A stretch of DNA of 64,000 nt from Lingula anatina (Eukaryota > Brachiopoda > Lingulata > Lingulida > Lingulidae), in NCBI RefSeq assembly GCF_001039355.2, contig NW_019775478.1:188910-252909 (forward strand), in the 5' to 3' direction. A model generated the notes under the pieces. That model worked only from the letters and a program-made list of their open reading frames with translations, had not been told where the DNA came from and searched no databases. This document shows, in pieces, positions 53,050-63,897 of the stretch. Made by a program: the position numbers and the translations under genes. Every line of letters starts with the position of its first letter. Within the stretch, counting starts at the first letter, position 1.

Positions 53050-53335
53050 ATGTGACACCGGAACGGAACACTTAGCTCTAGACGCGGAACAACAGAACAA
53101 CTACCACGGAACGGAACACATAGACATCGCCCACGGAACGGAACACTTAACTCTGGACGCGGAACACAGAGACAACGGCTACGGAGCGGAATACTTAACT
53201 CGGGACACGGAACAACGGAACAATGACCACGGAACGGAACACTTAATTAACTCTGGACCACGGAACGGAACACTTAACTCACACAGACATCGACCACGGA
53301 ATGGAACACTTAACTCTGGACGCGGAACACATCGA
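53050..53335 (+). repeat. Coding CGGAACGGAACACTTA repeats
   Basis: About seven irregular units of ~42 bp such as CACGGAACGGAACACTTAAC and TCTGGACGCGGAACAC. In one frame they read GTEHLTLDAEH. The CGGAACA core is the same word that builds the element's inverted ends. Confidence 0.8.
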
Positions 53336-54146
53336 TGAAAGTTTTCAAAGGGACATCAGCTACAGCAGAGAAGTGTGGATCCCGGCTGACAGGAATATTA
53401 TTAAAGAAAATTTGAACGTCAGAGACCGCGACATAATCACTGACCCTTGCGGTTGGCTAAATGGAACCATCATCGACGCTTGTCATGATATAATTAAATA
53501 TCAATTCCCGCTTCTAGAAGGACTCGAGTCATGTGCTCTGGCAGTACAGCTAGATTTCAAGCGTCACAAAAATCAATTCATCCAAATTATAAACCGAACA
53601 CCAGACCGCGGTACACACTGGCTCACAGTATCAAACATTGGGTGTGCCCCAGATACAGTTAATATATGCGATTCCTCTTTCAGTGACATTCCAACTGTGG
53701 AACAAATGTGCATTGCGTCATTAATAGCACCATCGTCTGCAAGAACTCTACAAATTAACGTTTTGGACGTAACGCAACAAAACAACAACTATGATTGCGG
53801 TCTGTACGCAATAGCAAATATGGTTGCCTTGGCGCATGGTAAAGATCCCACAAACATGAAGTATGACAGTAAAAAACTGCGTTCACATTTATTTTTTTGT
53901 TTAGAAAGACGACATCTTTCTCTTTTTCCGATAACAAGCAGACGTAAAATTAAAAATCCTATCAAAAATTCGGTCGCGGTAAATTTATATTGTAATTGTA
54001 AATTACCAGATACACATACCCTCTATGTCATCTGTGACGGGTGCAATGAGGAATATCATCCTCAGTGTATAGGACGCAGTGACGAGGACGCATTGAATGA
54101 AGAACGAATGTATTGCACAGAATGCAGAAAAAGACAACAACAATAA
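53301..54146 (+). CDS. Ulp1-like (C48) cysteine protease with PHD finger
   Basis: 281 residues. Ulp1/SENP-type features: GWLNGTIIDA (residues 51-60, the W-L-N-x-I substrate-side motif), HWLTV with His106, NICDSS with Asp124, QQ at 159-160 (oxyanion Gln) and YDCGLYA with Cys166: a full His-Asp-Cys triad in the right order. After a basic linker a C4HC3 PHD finger follows: C231, C233, C245, C248, H253, C256, C272, C275. The ATG at 53301 lies in the repeat region; the true N-terminus may come from the upstream frame. Ulp1-type enzymes cut SUMO or ubiquitin-like proteins or viral and transposon polyproteins; the PHD finger may bind histone tails. It is probably an element-encoded protein, not a host gene, because TIRs enclose it. 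It appears intact. Confidence 0.8.
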   Translation: MEHLTLDAEHIDESFQRDISYSREVWIPADRNIIKENLNVRDRDIITDPCGWLNGTIIDACHDIIKYQFPLLEGLESCALAVQLDFKRHKNQFIQIINRTPDRGTHWLTVSNIGCAPDTVNICDSSFSDIPTVEQMCIASLIAPSSARTLQINVLDVTQQNNNYDCGLYAIANMVALAHGKDPTNMKYDSKKLRSHLFFCLERRHLSLFPITSRRKIKNPIKNSVAVNLYCNCKLPDTHTLYVICDGCNEEYHPQCIGRSDEDALNEERMYCTECRKRQQQ

Positions 54147-54433
54147 TAATAATAACTCAATATAACGCATTGAAACAAGAAATAATATATTGGCGTTCAA
54201 ATTTTCTTTAATTATATGCAGGAAAAGAAGACAACTACAACAATAATAATAACTCAATGTATTCATATTCGTCTTGTTTTTCTTTTACCACTAAATAAAT
54301 AATATTTCCTCGTTCCACAATGTATTTGATACACGTTCCGCTTTTTACTGTATTCCGCATTTTAGTCTGTTCCGCTGTTCCGTTGTTCCGGTGTTCCGTC
54401 TTTTAGGTTCTGCCCGAGCGAACCGGTTTTGGA

Positions 54434-54494
54434 CGTAAAGAAGATGATGTTTGTGGTACATGCGAAGGAACAGTTCAATCGTCGGAACAGAGTT
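54434..54494 (+). repeat. Short copy of glycosyltransferase coding sequence
   Basis: 61 bases matching 51272-51332 with two differences (includes GATGATGTTTGTGGTACATG and CGAAGGAACAGTTCAA). Begins 24 bases beyond the right end of the TIR element. Confidence 0.85.
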
Positions 54495-55041
54495 TATTAG
54501 TGATTATTAGAGCGGAAATATAAACGTTGGACTCTGTGAAGCGTCACGGCCCAAACAGAGTCAAGATGGCAGCAGCAGGTAGGCCCTATCAGGGGGTGGA
54601 AACGCGCTACTTATATGGTTATGACGAGCCTAACCGTCAGCACCGGATATTAGTTTGTGACCTTGAGGGGCAATTAGGCTTGGTCTTTGCGGCACGCGCG
54701 AACAGTAGTCGATCTACCACACCTGGGTCTTTTGTGTTTGACAACTGTTCACTCGTCAACGAGGTGCTTGTTCTAGACTACAGACTGATATCTACTAGTA
54801 CTACCAGTGGCTTCATTAGTAACGTTCCCACAATACATGGTTTTCTGTCTGTGCGTACATACCCTGAATTCGGTTAGCCTCACTGACGTAACGAGAACAA
54901 TGGACGTTTCTTACCCCTCTCTAGGATTACCCCTGGCCCTATATCACAGGCCACAGAATTTAATGGCTCATTCCCCTTGAAACCATCAATGTCGGTCTAC
55001 GTAGATCGTTCGGTAGGCTACTTTTGTAGTATACCCCCCCC

Positions 55042-55307
55042 NNNNNNNNNNNNNNNNNNNNNNNNNNNNNNNNNNNNNNNNNNNNNNNNNNNNNNNNNNN
55101 NNNNNNNNNNNNNNNNNNNNNNNNNNNNNNNNNNNNNNNNNNNNNNNNNNNNNNNNNNNNNNNNNNNNNNNNNNNNNNNNNNNNNNNNNNNNNNNNNNNN
55201 NNNNNNNNNNNNNNNNNNNNNNNNNNNNNNNNNNNNNNNNNNNNNNNNNNNNNNNNNNNNNNNNNNNNNNNNNNNNNNNNNNNNNNNNNNNNNNNNNNNN
55301 NNNNNNN
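55042..55307. other. Assembly gap (266 N) between C runs
   Basis: N run bordered by 8 C on the left and 13 or more C on the right; a poly-C tract probably stopped sequencing. Confidence 0.99.
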
Positions 55308-57229
55308 CCCCCCCCCCCCCCACCCTGTAACTTTCTGTAACTTTCACTTTTCAAACAGTCTTTTACATATTCTTGTTCATCTATGTCAAAGCTGTTGAAA
55401 TAATTGCTTTTGTAATTACCTGTGGTCTTTTTATTAGTTTTAATCACATTTAATCCAGCCCATTGAAATACAATGTGAAAATCTACAATACACCCGCAGT
55501 CAATAACTTGCCGCGTTTTCGTTGGCTAACTCTAAGGTAATTTTATGTCTCCTCAAATCTGACGTTCCACTGTCATAATTAATTCATTATGGAAATTTAA
55601 AAAGAAGCTGGGTAATGAGGAACATGGACCCCTACAACCAGTTCATCTCTTCAGAACTCTTTTCCATGTGAAAAAGATCAGAAACGAAAGAAAGGATTAT
55701 TTAATAGTTTTATATGGCAATCAATAGAAATAAAAGCATAACGGGGCATGTAAGAGTTCAAATTTATCTATATTTGTGTTTGAAAAATGAACTGAAAAAA
55801 TTGACCTAAAAAGGACTAGACTTTTTCCCACCTGTTTCTTCTGTACACCATCTCGGCTCATAAAATTTCTATAACAATTATCTCGATTTTCTTGTGTTAC
55901 ACTCATACATGATTTGAAAATAGGATTTATGTCCAACAGAATGGTAAATTGTGTCCGATATTTAAGGCTGGCGATGTACTGTTTACAGTATCATCTCATA
56001 GCACTCAAAAATGTGACACGGGTGCAAACGGCTGAATTACGTTGTGAGTCTCAGCAACCACAATGAACAGGCTCTGCACCATATTTTGGTGATGATCCAT
56101 TAATTCATTTATTAATTAATTGTTTAATAAGTTTATTTATTACTTAGCTATTAACAGATTTTGTTGAAATTTACAGGATAGGTCACAAATGGGCAAAGGA
56201 AGAAATGGTTGGATTTTGGTTGTGTTCCATTAATTAATTACTTGAAAATTAAATTTCCAGGATAGCTCACAAATGGACAATGGAAGAAGATTTTGGTAAT
56301 GATCCATTTATTTATTATTTAATTAATAAATTAATCGATCATGGAACTCCGCAAGGACAAATAATTTAGTATTAATTAATTAAGAATACTGAATAATACT
56401 AAATTATGTCCTTGCGGAGGTTGCGCTCTCTGGTTTTCTTCTGCTCAGGTGCATATTTTAGTATTAATCAATTTATAATACTAATACTTAATTAATGATA
56501 CTTTATAATACGCAATTATTTGTCCTTGCGGGGGTTGCGCTCTCTAGTTTTCTTGCACTGAGATGCATATTTTGGTGTTTGATTTTTTTCTTCCGATGTG
56601 TAGACATATCAAAGTTTGCACACAGTTTTACAGAGCGTTGTTTTCAGTCGTTAGCGTTTTTTTTTTTTTTTTTTTTTTTGTAAATGTTTTAGCCATAAAT
56701 AAAATCCTCATTTCAGTTACATCCACTGTTAGCTAGACGAAATGGTGACAGGGCATAGTCAAGCATTTTACACAAAACGCGACAAAACTGCATTCTCAGA
56801 GAAAGTAATTTGCAGAATCTTTTGTAAAAATATACTTGAGGTTGAGTACAAATTGTGTCAGTAAAATAACCATGCATCTCGTAATAGCCCTTAGCGCAGT
56901 TTGATTTTTCTTAGTATTAATATCGTGCAAATATTACACAAAAGGCGTGATATTTTTAAAATTTCTTTCATAAAACCTTCGTTTCTCTTCGCACTCCCCG
57001 CACTAGCAGGGCATGGATTTTAAACTTTTCTTGGATTGGCATGCGCACAAAAAGCTATATTTATCACTTTCTGTCTCCAGAGTTAAAAAAAAAGGAGAAA
57101 TCGCGCTTATATTTTTAACTTCATTTTTTCCTTTTTTTTTTTCAAATGAACTTAAGCCTATATATATATTGAGTATCAGTAAATATGTATATAATATGTC
57201 TTTATTCAGGTGCGCAGCTTTTAAGTGTG

Positions 57230-57275
<46 letters not shown>

Positions 57276-57441
57276 GGGGAGGGGGCAAACCATGTGAGGG
57301 AATATAAGCGACGGAGGAGGGGGTCCGTTGGTCCCACTGCTTCCTACGCCTATATGTAGGCCCTAAACGTTACCACAAAGCCGCGTGCTAAGCGTACAAT
57401 AACAATCACGAGCTTTGTTAAATATTAACACTTCTAAAAAA
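55308..57441. other. Non-coding stretch with palindromic repeats
   Basis: 56330-56575 holds two direct copies of TGTCCTTGCGG.GGTTGCGCTCTCT (56408, 56519) each followed by GTTTTCTT...GATGCATATTTT, with an inverted CCGCAAGGACAAATAATTTA at 56350. A T run (56658-56680) and a GT microsatellite (57222-57271) follow. No gene seen. Confidence 0.6.
57222..57271. repeat. (GT)n microsatellite
   Basis: About 24 GT units with one GC interruption. Confidence 0.9.
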
Positions 57442-58866
57442 TGCACTGACCGAATTACAGTGATAAATACGTCATATCGTCCGTTGTCTATTTGACTTTG
57501 CCAAATCTTTATCGGCCCCTTAACATCGTCTTACGCCCTCTTCCTAACTTTACTATCAGCGACAGCTCACGTAAACAACGAACCCGCCTGACTCTAGATC
57601 TGGTACGGTGTTGAGTTTAAAACGCTCTAGTCAAAGCAACAAGTCGCATTCATTGACAGCGCCCAACGTAAGCATGAAAAGAGCGGAGATCTGCGAGGCT
57701 TTAGCTCCTCTGAAGATTGTCGACTATCCTGAAGTTCCGCCCCCTCCCCCTAAAGGGGTTGTGGTTAAGGTGAGGGTCGGGACAAGGAGGGGTATGTAAA
57801 TCTATTTCGAAGATCCGCGTTCATACTGCTTGGAGACATAGGACAGATGGTGAGATATCTGTATGCATTTAGATCGTTTGCACGTGTGTGCGCGTGCGTG
57901 CGTGTTTTTGAGAGAGAGAGAGAGGGATTGAAACCATGACCACCTCAGTACAAATGCACATTCATCTGAACCTCTTATATTCTGAACTGAAGTGAACTAG
58001 CTTCAGCTGATTATCAGTAAGCGCTGGTGATAATATCCACAAGTCAAAATCTGGTCACAAGTCACTGGTGATTCTCTATTCTTGATATTATTAACCCAGA
58101 TATACGAGTATGTCAACAGAAGTAGAGGTGTAACGAAACTGAGGGTCCGTGTAACAGAAAGTCCACCCTCCATATAGTTATAATGGTTAGAGTTGGTCTG
58201 ACCTAACTGGGTCAAAATCTGGGGCGAGTCTCACCTGAACAAATGAATGGGAAGCGGACTCTCTGTTATGGGGGACTTTCTGTCACGTTACACTGGGGGT
58301 CGTGCCATTGTCTCGTGTGCATATATAGCCTTAAACGGTATGACAGGAATGGTAGTCCGCTAGGAACCGCAGTCCGTTCGGCATTATCTAGGAGACGTTC
58401 GTCCCATATTCTGACCCCAATACTCCGACTAACACTTACCTGTAGTAATCAACCGACTAATCATATTATTGGAACCTCGGACTTTCATTTCTAGGACTGC
58501 TATTCCTGTCACACCATGACCTTTGGGAATGACATTAGTTCTTAAATTATGTCTCGTCCATAGAACATAATTACACCGTTTTGGTAACAGATTTATGCGA
58601 CCGATTAATTCCTTTCTCTTTGACTCGGTTTGAATAAAAATATGATATTTCGTGTTGTTTATTATGACGCCTTCCATAGACCTTTAATATTGTTGAGATG
58701 TTGCAGCTAATAACAATGTCCAAAATGTATGCGGGAACCAAACAAGATGTTTAACTACCAGTAGCTCCAAGTGTGAGTGGAGGATTAATTTTTACTTCTA
58801 TGCAATGCAATGTGTCTCAAAATGCGTGTTGTTGTTGACACTGAATGTTGAAAAGGAAAAGCATCG
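57442..58866 (+). repeat. Duplicated segment, copy A (ADH exon 1)
   Basis: Direct copy of 58868-60545, about 98% identical; includes the ATG exon 57674-57769 and a GAGAGA run. Lacks the MITE present in copy B. Ends at the single N at 58867. Confidence 0.9.
57674..57769 (+). CDS. ADH exon 1, copy A
   Basis: ATG to AAG|GTGAGG, 96 nt, phase 0. Identical coding sequence to copy B. The ATG context GTAAGCATGAAAAG is modest; an upstream frame without stops extends to 57608 only. Confidence 0.75.
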
Positions 58867-61800
58867 ANTGCACTGACCGAATTACAGTGATAAATACGTC
58901 ATATCGTCCGTTGTCTATTTGACTTTGCCAAATCTTTATCGGCCCCTTAACATCGTCTTACGTCCTCTTCCTAACTTTACTATCAGCGACAGCTCACGTA
59001 AACAACGAACCCGCCTGACTCTAGATCTGGTGTTGAGTTTAAAACGCTCTAGTCAAAGCAACAAGTCGCATTCATTGACAGCGCCCAACGTAAGCATGAA
59101 AAGAGCGGAGATCTGCGAGGCTTTAGCTCCTCTGAAGATTGTCGACTATCCTGAAGTTCCGCCCCCTCCCCCTAAAGGGGTTGTGGTTAAGGTGAGGGTC
59201 GGGACAAGGAGGGGTATGTAAATCTATTTCGAAGATCCGCGTTCATACTGTTTGGAGACATAGGACAGATGGTGAGATATCTGTATGCATTTAGATCGTT
59301 TGCACGTGTGTGCGCGTGCGTGCGTGTTTTTGAGAGAGAGAGAGAGAGGGATTGAAACCATGACCACCTCAGTACAATTGCACATTCATCTGAACCTCTT
59401 ATATTCTGAACTGAAGTGAACTAGCTTCAACTGATTATCAGTAAGCGATGGTGATAATATCCACAAGTCAAAATCTGGTCACAAGTCACTGGTGATTCTC
59501 TATTCTTGATATTATTAACCCAGATATACGAGTATGTCAACAGAAGTAGAGGTGTAACGAAACTGACACCCCATTTCCATAGATTAGATCGACCTACTTT
59601 AGATCGACCTAACTCCCTGGGGGTTCACGCTAAATAGCTGTCAGCCGGGCGGACACGAAAGTTAATTACCCCCTTAAAGCTTGTAGTAAGCGGGATGGAC
59701 ATTTAAGTCGGATTATCTGAAAGTGATCTAGTGAGACTCCCCGCGGGGATAGATAGATCTAAAATCTATGGGAATAGAGCCTCAGGGTCCGTGGTAGAGG
59801 TGTAAGGAAACTGAGGGTCCGTGTAACAGAAAGTCCACCCTCCATATAGTTATAATGGTTAGAGTTAGTCTGACCTAACTGGGTCAAAATCTGGGGCGAG
59901 TCTCACCTGAACAAATTAATGGGAAGCGGACTCTCTGTTATGGGGGACTTTCTGTTACGTTACACTGGGGGTCGTGCCATTGTCTCGTGTGCATATATAG
60001 CCTTAAACGGTATGACAGGAATGGTAGTCCGCTAGGAACCGTAGTCTGTTTGGCACTACTTAGTACAGGAGACGTTCGTCCCATATTCTGACCCCAATAC
60101 TCCGACTAACACTTACCTGTAGTAATCAATCGACTAATCATATTATTGGAACCTCGGACTTCCATTTCTAGGACTGCTATTCCTGTCACACAATGACCCT
60201 TTCGGAATGACATTAGTTCTAAAATTATGTCTCGTCCATAGGACATAATTACACCGTTTTGGTAACAGATTTATGCGACCGATTAATTCCTTTCTCTTTG
60301 ACTCGGTTTGAATAAAAATATGATATTTCGTGTTGTTTATTATGACGCCTTCCATAGACCTTTAATATTGTTGAGATGTTGCAGCTAATAACGATGTCCA
60401 AAATGTATGCGGGAACCAAACAAGATGTTTAACTACCAGTAGCTCCAAGTGTGAGTGGAGGATTCATTTTTACTTCTATGCAATGCAATGTGTCTCAAAA
60501 TGCGTGTTGTTGTTGACACTGAATGTTGAAAAGGAAAAGCATCGAAAAAACCCAACCCAATTTCTATTTGGTGTTTTCACGTTTTTTTTTTCTCCAGACC
60601 ATAAATTTCAACTCAAATGGTTACTCTGCACGGCTACTCTTATTCGGATATCAGAGTTGAAAGTGAATTTAACTTGTAATTTAAATTAATTACAATGCCG
60701 ACCGGTCCTACTCTCTGACCACAGTGTCCGTTAGTAGTCTGTTACAAAATTATTGTATCTCCTTTTCTTCAGTTTTGTATGCTGTACATACAACATACAT
60801 GCTATCAGAATGTGATTCCGTCCTACCTTTCTCCTCAATTTACAGGAGAGCATTAAATCGCGGGGAATCTTTTAAAAAAGTGACTTTGTTATCTTGACTA
60901 TGGAAGTAGATGAAATGTAACGTAACTAGCCAATAAAATTTACATGTAATTACAAGTTGGACTCCAACTCTTGGGTTTACGAATTTTATCAGCGGATCAA
61001 AGATCTTACACGATTCATCCTCAATATTACTTTATTTACGTTGGCTACTTAGAATGGATGAGAACCTTATATGGCAGGGAGGAAACATTGTTGTTCATAC
61101 CCAGCTGTTAATTAAAATTTAAATAGTTTAAAGTATTTCTTATGCATCGATAGAAGTTTTTAATGATAAAACGAATTAATTATGAAATATACTTCATTAC
61201 AATACATCCGTGTTCACTACTGTGAACTGGTAAACAATAAACTGTACATGTAGTAATGTAGTACTTACTTCTTGATTTAAGTGACATTTGGTGAATGAAT
61301 TGGTAAGTCATTCGATGCACACTTAAATCGGGCATAAGTAAGCACTGCACCTGTGCTATATTTGTTATATTTTGCGTTTTACAGCTATTCAGACAAATAT
61401 CACACTTACTCCACGGGGACTCACGCTGAATGAAAAAACACCTTTTATGGGCACAATTTGGTCGAAGGAAGCCAAGATATGTTGTTACTCCGTGCATATG
61501 TCATTTGATTTTGAATGTTCTGCTAACCCCCTCCCCATGCTCCTCCTTCCCATTCCCATTCTCAAAGGAATATAACATATATATTTATACAAATGAAAAT
61601 TAAATACAGGATAATATTCCAATGTTTACTGGATTATCACACGAATAACTTCTTAGTTTCCGATGTCACAATTAATTTTGCCCTGTATTTCTTCTGGAGA
61701 AATATATATTCTTATCACGATATTAAAATTAAATAAACAGCGAAATTTCCCACTTCATCCAAAAATAAATAAAGAAATAAATAAATAGATGCCTTAGAAT

Positions 61801-63897
61801 TACCCTTTATCCGCCAGTGAAATTGTATGTTTCCATTTCAGATTACCTACTCTGGCGTCTGCCACTCCGACGTCCACATATGGGAAGATGAGATGGACAT
61901 GGGGGATGGCGTCAAAATGAAGCTCACTGCGGGGAAATTTATAAAATTTCCATTGGCACCTGGTACGTGACAGTCTGAGAGTCAGACAACGTGCGTTTGG
62001 GGGTGTCAGAATGAGTTAGTGCGCACTAGCTAGTGCTCTCTAACTCCACGGGGACTCACGCTGAATGCAATAGAATAAACCTGATTAACTAGCTCTCATG
62101 CCTGCAGATGCACCCGTACAATATACATATGCATATCAAATGTGCTGAATTGTTAACGACATGATTTTTAAATAAAATCTATTTGTAATCTTACATTACC
62201 AGGCCATGAGATCGCGGGAATCATTGAAGCGGTCGGAAGCGAGGCAGGTAAATTAAATTTATTTCTGTTAATTATCTATTTATCCCTTCTGTCAACACAA
62301 CGCGTTTAATGTTCATTGGCGTTGCAATTGGTTCGTGTATTAGTATACAATACATCCTAAAAATATCTTCACCAACATTAAGCAGGTAAAATAATTATAT
62401 TCAAAGTACCAATGTCATTCATTTTCTTCGCAAGAACATTTTTTTTATATGATTCAATATTTCATAATGTTATTTTAGTCTTTTTAAATTCACTTGACCG
62501 TGCAGGTTCAGAAGTGAAAGTTGGCGACGCTGTGGTTGTGTACCCGTGGCTGGCGTGTCTTCAATGTGACCTGTGCACCCACGGACAGCCCAACCTCTGC
62601 TTGAACGCGGTGGAGAGAATTGGGGCTGCAAAACACGGAGGGTAGGGAGGACAGTACAGTAATGTGATAAATAATTTAAGAACAGAAGAAGGCAAATGAG
62701 AAGTGTGTATATTGTTAATCTTAAGAGAGTTGACAATTTCATAAAGTCAACGTATGAGGTTGATAATGGAAAGTACATGTACAGAACTACATCTAGCTTC
62801 TTGTCTTGAAAATGAAGAGAGAGAGAGCTATGGCACTGTATTGTTTTCCTAATGTTCTCAGGTTCGCCACTCACGTGGTGGTTCCTATCACCAGTGGTGC
62901 TGTGGTGAAGATTCCCAAGGGTCTGGCGCCGGAAGTCGCCTGTATGGTGCCGTGTAGTGGCATCACCACCTACAACGCCGTCCTGAAGACGAAAGAAAGA
63001 GTAACCGAAATGGTCAGGATGAAAGGTAATGTATTCTTCAGAAAAGAATTACATGTGCAGTGTTATTGCACTAAGAATAAAGCAATTGTTTTAATTCCTT
63101 CAATCAACAGCTAGTGATCAAATTTCCGTTCACCTTCAATATTTCTAGGTAGACATCGAAATATTGGAGATTATCAACCATTTCGATACTAGCTGTTGAT
63201 AGAAGAAAAAATTTTGCTTTATTCTATTTTTTATAGCCATGCTAGGGTGACATAAATCTATCCTCAGCCGTCACCTCCTCTCTGTTTTTCGATGTTATAA
63301 AATAAGTCTAGTAATCTAGAAAAATGATAATAAAATCTGAAAAATATAAATGATTCCAGGCAATGCCAAGCTCCTCATCATCGGTGCCGGCGGACTTGGA
63401 ATGTGGTGTATTCAGTTTGCGAAGGCACTGCTTCCCCCAGAAACCAAGGTTTTCTCCGCGGATATCTCAGTGAGTGTCCAGCTTGTCATATTATTCATTT
63501 TTCATCGCACTTGTGCATCAACTTGTTTCACGCTGGACATCATGTCCAACGAGTCTTCAGTGCCACGCTCATTTTGTACTTTATAAATATACAAACGATC
63601 ATTAGGGACTACTGTTACAATTTCACGGCAACCATGTTTATGTAGAACGTTCTGCATCTGACGCTCCTTCTAAGGCATCACACGCACGACACAATTTTTA
63701 TGTCTCTATCTTATTACACTGACCACGTTCACAGTCACTTCACCCAACCACCCCCACCTTTCACCACCCACCCCACCCCCACTTTGGAATTTAATCGTCC
63801 TACTTTACTTCCACTTTTTTTTGTTCATTTCAGGAAGAGAAATTGCAGATGGCGAAGGAAGCCAATGCAGATGACACAATTCTATGGAGTAAAGATG
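57674..63897 (+). CDS. Zinc-dependent alcohol dehydrogenase family gene (MDR), 3' incomplete
   Basis: Exon 1 is 57674-57769 or its duplicate 59096-59191 (32 codons, MKRAEICEALAPLKIVDYPE, donor AAG|GTGAGG). It is followed by 61842-61962, 62203-62247, 62506-62641, 62862-63025, 63360-63469 and 63834-63897, every junction GT-AG and in frame. Features: GVCHSDVHIWED (catalytic-zinc Cys), GHEIAG (His-Glu), CLQCDLCTHGQPNLC (four structural-zinc Cys, C-x2-C-x2-C-x7-C), PCSGITTYNAV and the Rossmann motif GAGGLG, then FSADIS at the cofactor-specificity strand. Order GroES-like then NAD(P)-binding domain is that of medium-chain alcohol dehydrogenases. It should oxidise alcohols or reduce aldehydes with NAD(P); substrate unknown. 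The last exon seen ends in phase 1 at 63897, so at least one more exon lies beyond the window. Confidence 0.88.
59096..59191 (+). CDS. ADH exon 1, copy B
   Basis: Same 96 nt as copy A, with the same donor. If both copies are real they are alternative first exons for one protein; more likely one is an allelic copy. Confidence 0.75.
59566..59784. mobile_element. AGATCGATCT MITE, copy 4
   Basis: Reverse orientation relative to copy 1: CCATAGATTAGATCGACCT, CTCCCTGGGGGTTCACGC, AGTTAATTACCCCCTT, GAGACTCCCCGCGGGGATAG, ATCTATGGGAATAG. Copy A at about 58140 shows the sequence without it. Confidence 0.85.
61842..61962 (+). CDS. ADH exon 2
   Basis: TTTCAG|ATTACC to CCTG|GTACGT, 121 nt. Encodes ITYSGVCHSDVHIWEDE and the substrate-loop region to PLAPG. 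Confidence 0.85.
62203..62247 (+). CDS. ADH exon 3
   Basis: ACCAG|GCCATG to GGCAG|GTAAAT, 45 nt. Encodes GHEIAGIIEAVGSEA with the zinc-binding His-Glu pair. Confidence 0.85.
62506..62641 (+). CDS. ADH exon 4
   Basis: GTGCAG|GTTCAG to GGAGG|GTAGGG, 136 nt. Encodes VGDAVVVYPWLACLQCDLC and the fourth structural Cys. Confidence 0.85.
62862..63025 (+). CDS. ADH exon 5
   Basis: TCTCAG|GTTCGC to GAAAG|GTAATG, 164 nt. Encodes FATHVVVP through TTYNAVLKT. Confidence 0.85.
63360..63469 (+). CDS. ADH exon 6
   Basis: TTCCAG|GCAATG to TCTCA|GTGAGT, 110 nt. Encodes the beta strand LLIIGAGGLGMWCIQFAKAL and VFSADIS of the Rossmann fold. Confidence 0.85.
63834..63897 (+). CDS. ADH exon 7
   Basis: TTTCAG|GAAGAG to AGATG|GTAATA, 64 nt. 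Encodes EEKLQMAKEANADDTILWSKD. The remaining C-terminal domain lies beyond the window edge. Confidence 0.8.

Larger units (their letters stand above)
51953..54409 (+). mobile_element. TIR element encoding Ulp1-like protease and PHD finger
   Basis: 2457 bp with inverted ends: AACCTAAAACACGGAACA at the left and the inverse of AACCTAAAAGACGGAACA at the right, extending inward ~75 bp through tandem CGGAACA motifs (CGGAACAACGGAACAGCGG shared). Inside are a 149-residue frame (52597-53046), a stretch of CGGAAC repeats (53050-53335) and the Ulp1-PHD frame (53301-54146). No transposase is seen. Some DNA transposons carry Ulp1-type proteases; the superfamily here is not assigned. No clear target duplication. 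Confidence 0.75.
58868..60545 (+). repeat. Duplicated segment, copy B (ADH exon 1)
   Basis: Second copy, with a MITE inserted at 59566-59784 and a small local duplication (GGTAGAGGTGTAAGGAAACT) next to it. Includes the ATG exon 59096-59191. Confidence 0.9.

Noticed and set aside
54527-54877. 116-residue frame right of the Ulp1 element
   Set aside because: No motif recognised, unclear start and no splice context; not enough to call a gene.
54977-55447. Frames crossing the second N gap
   Set aside because: Same reason; flanking residues are poly-Pro or poly-Gly from the C run.
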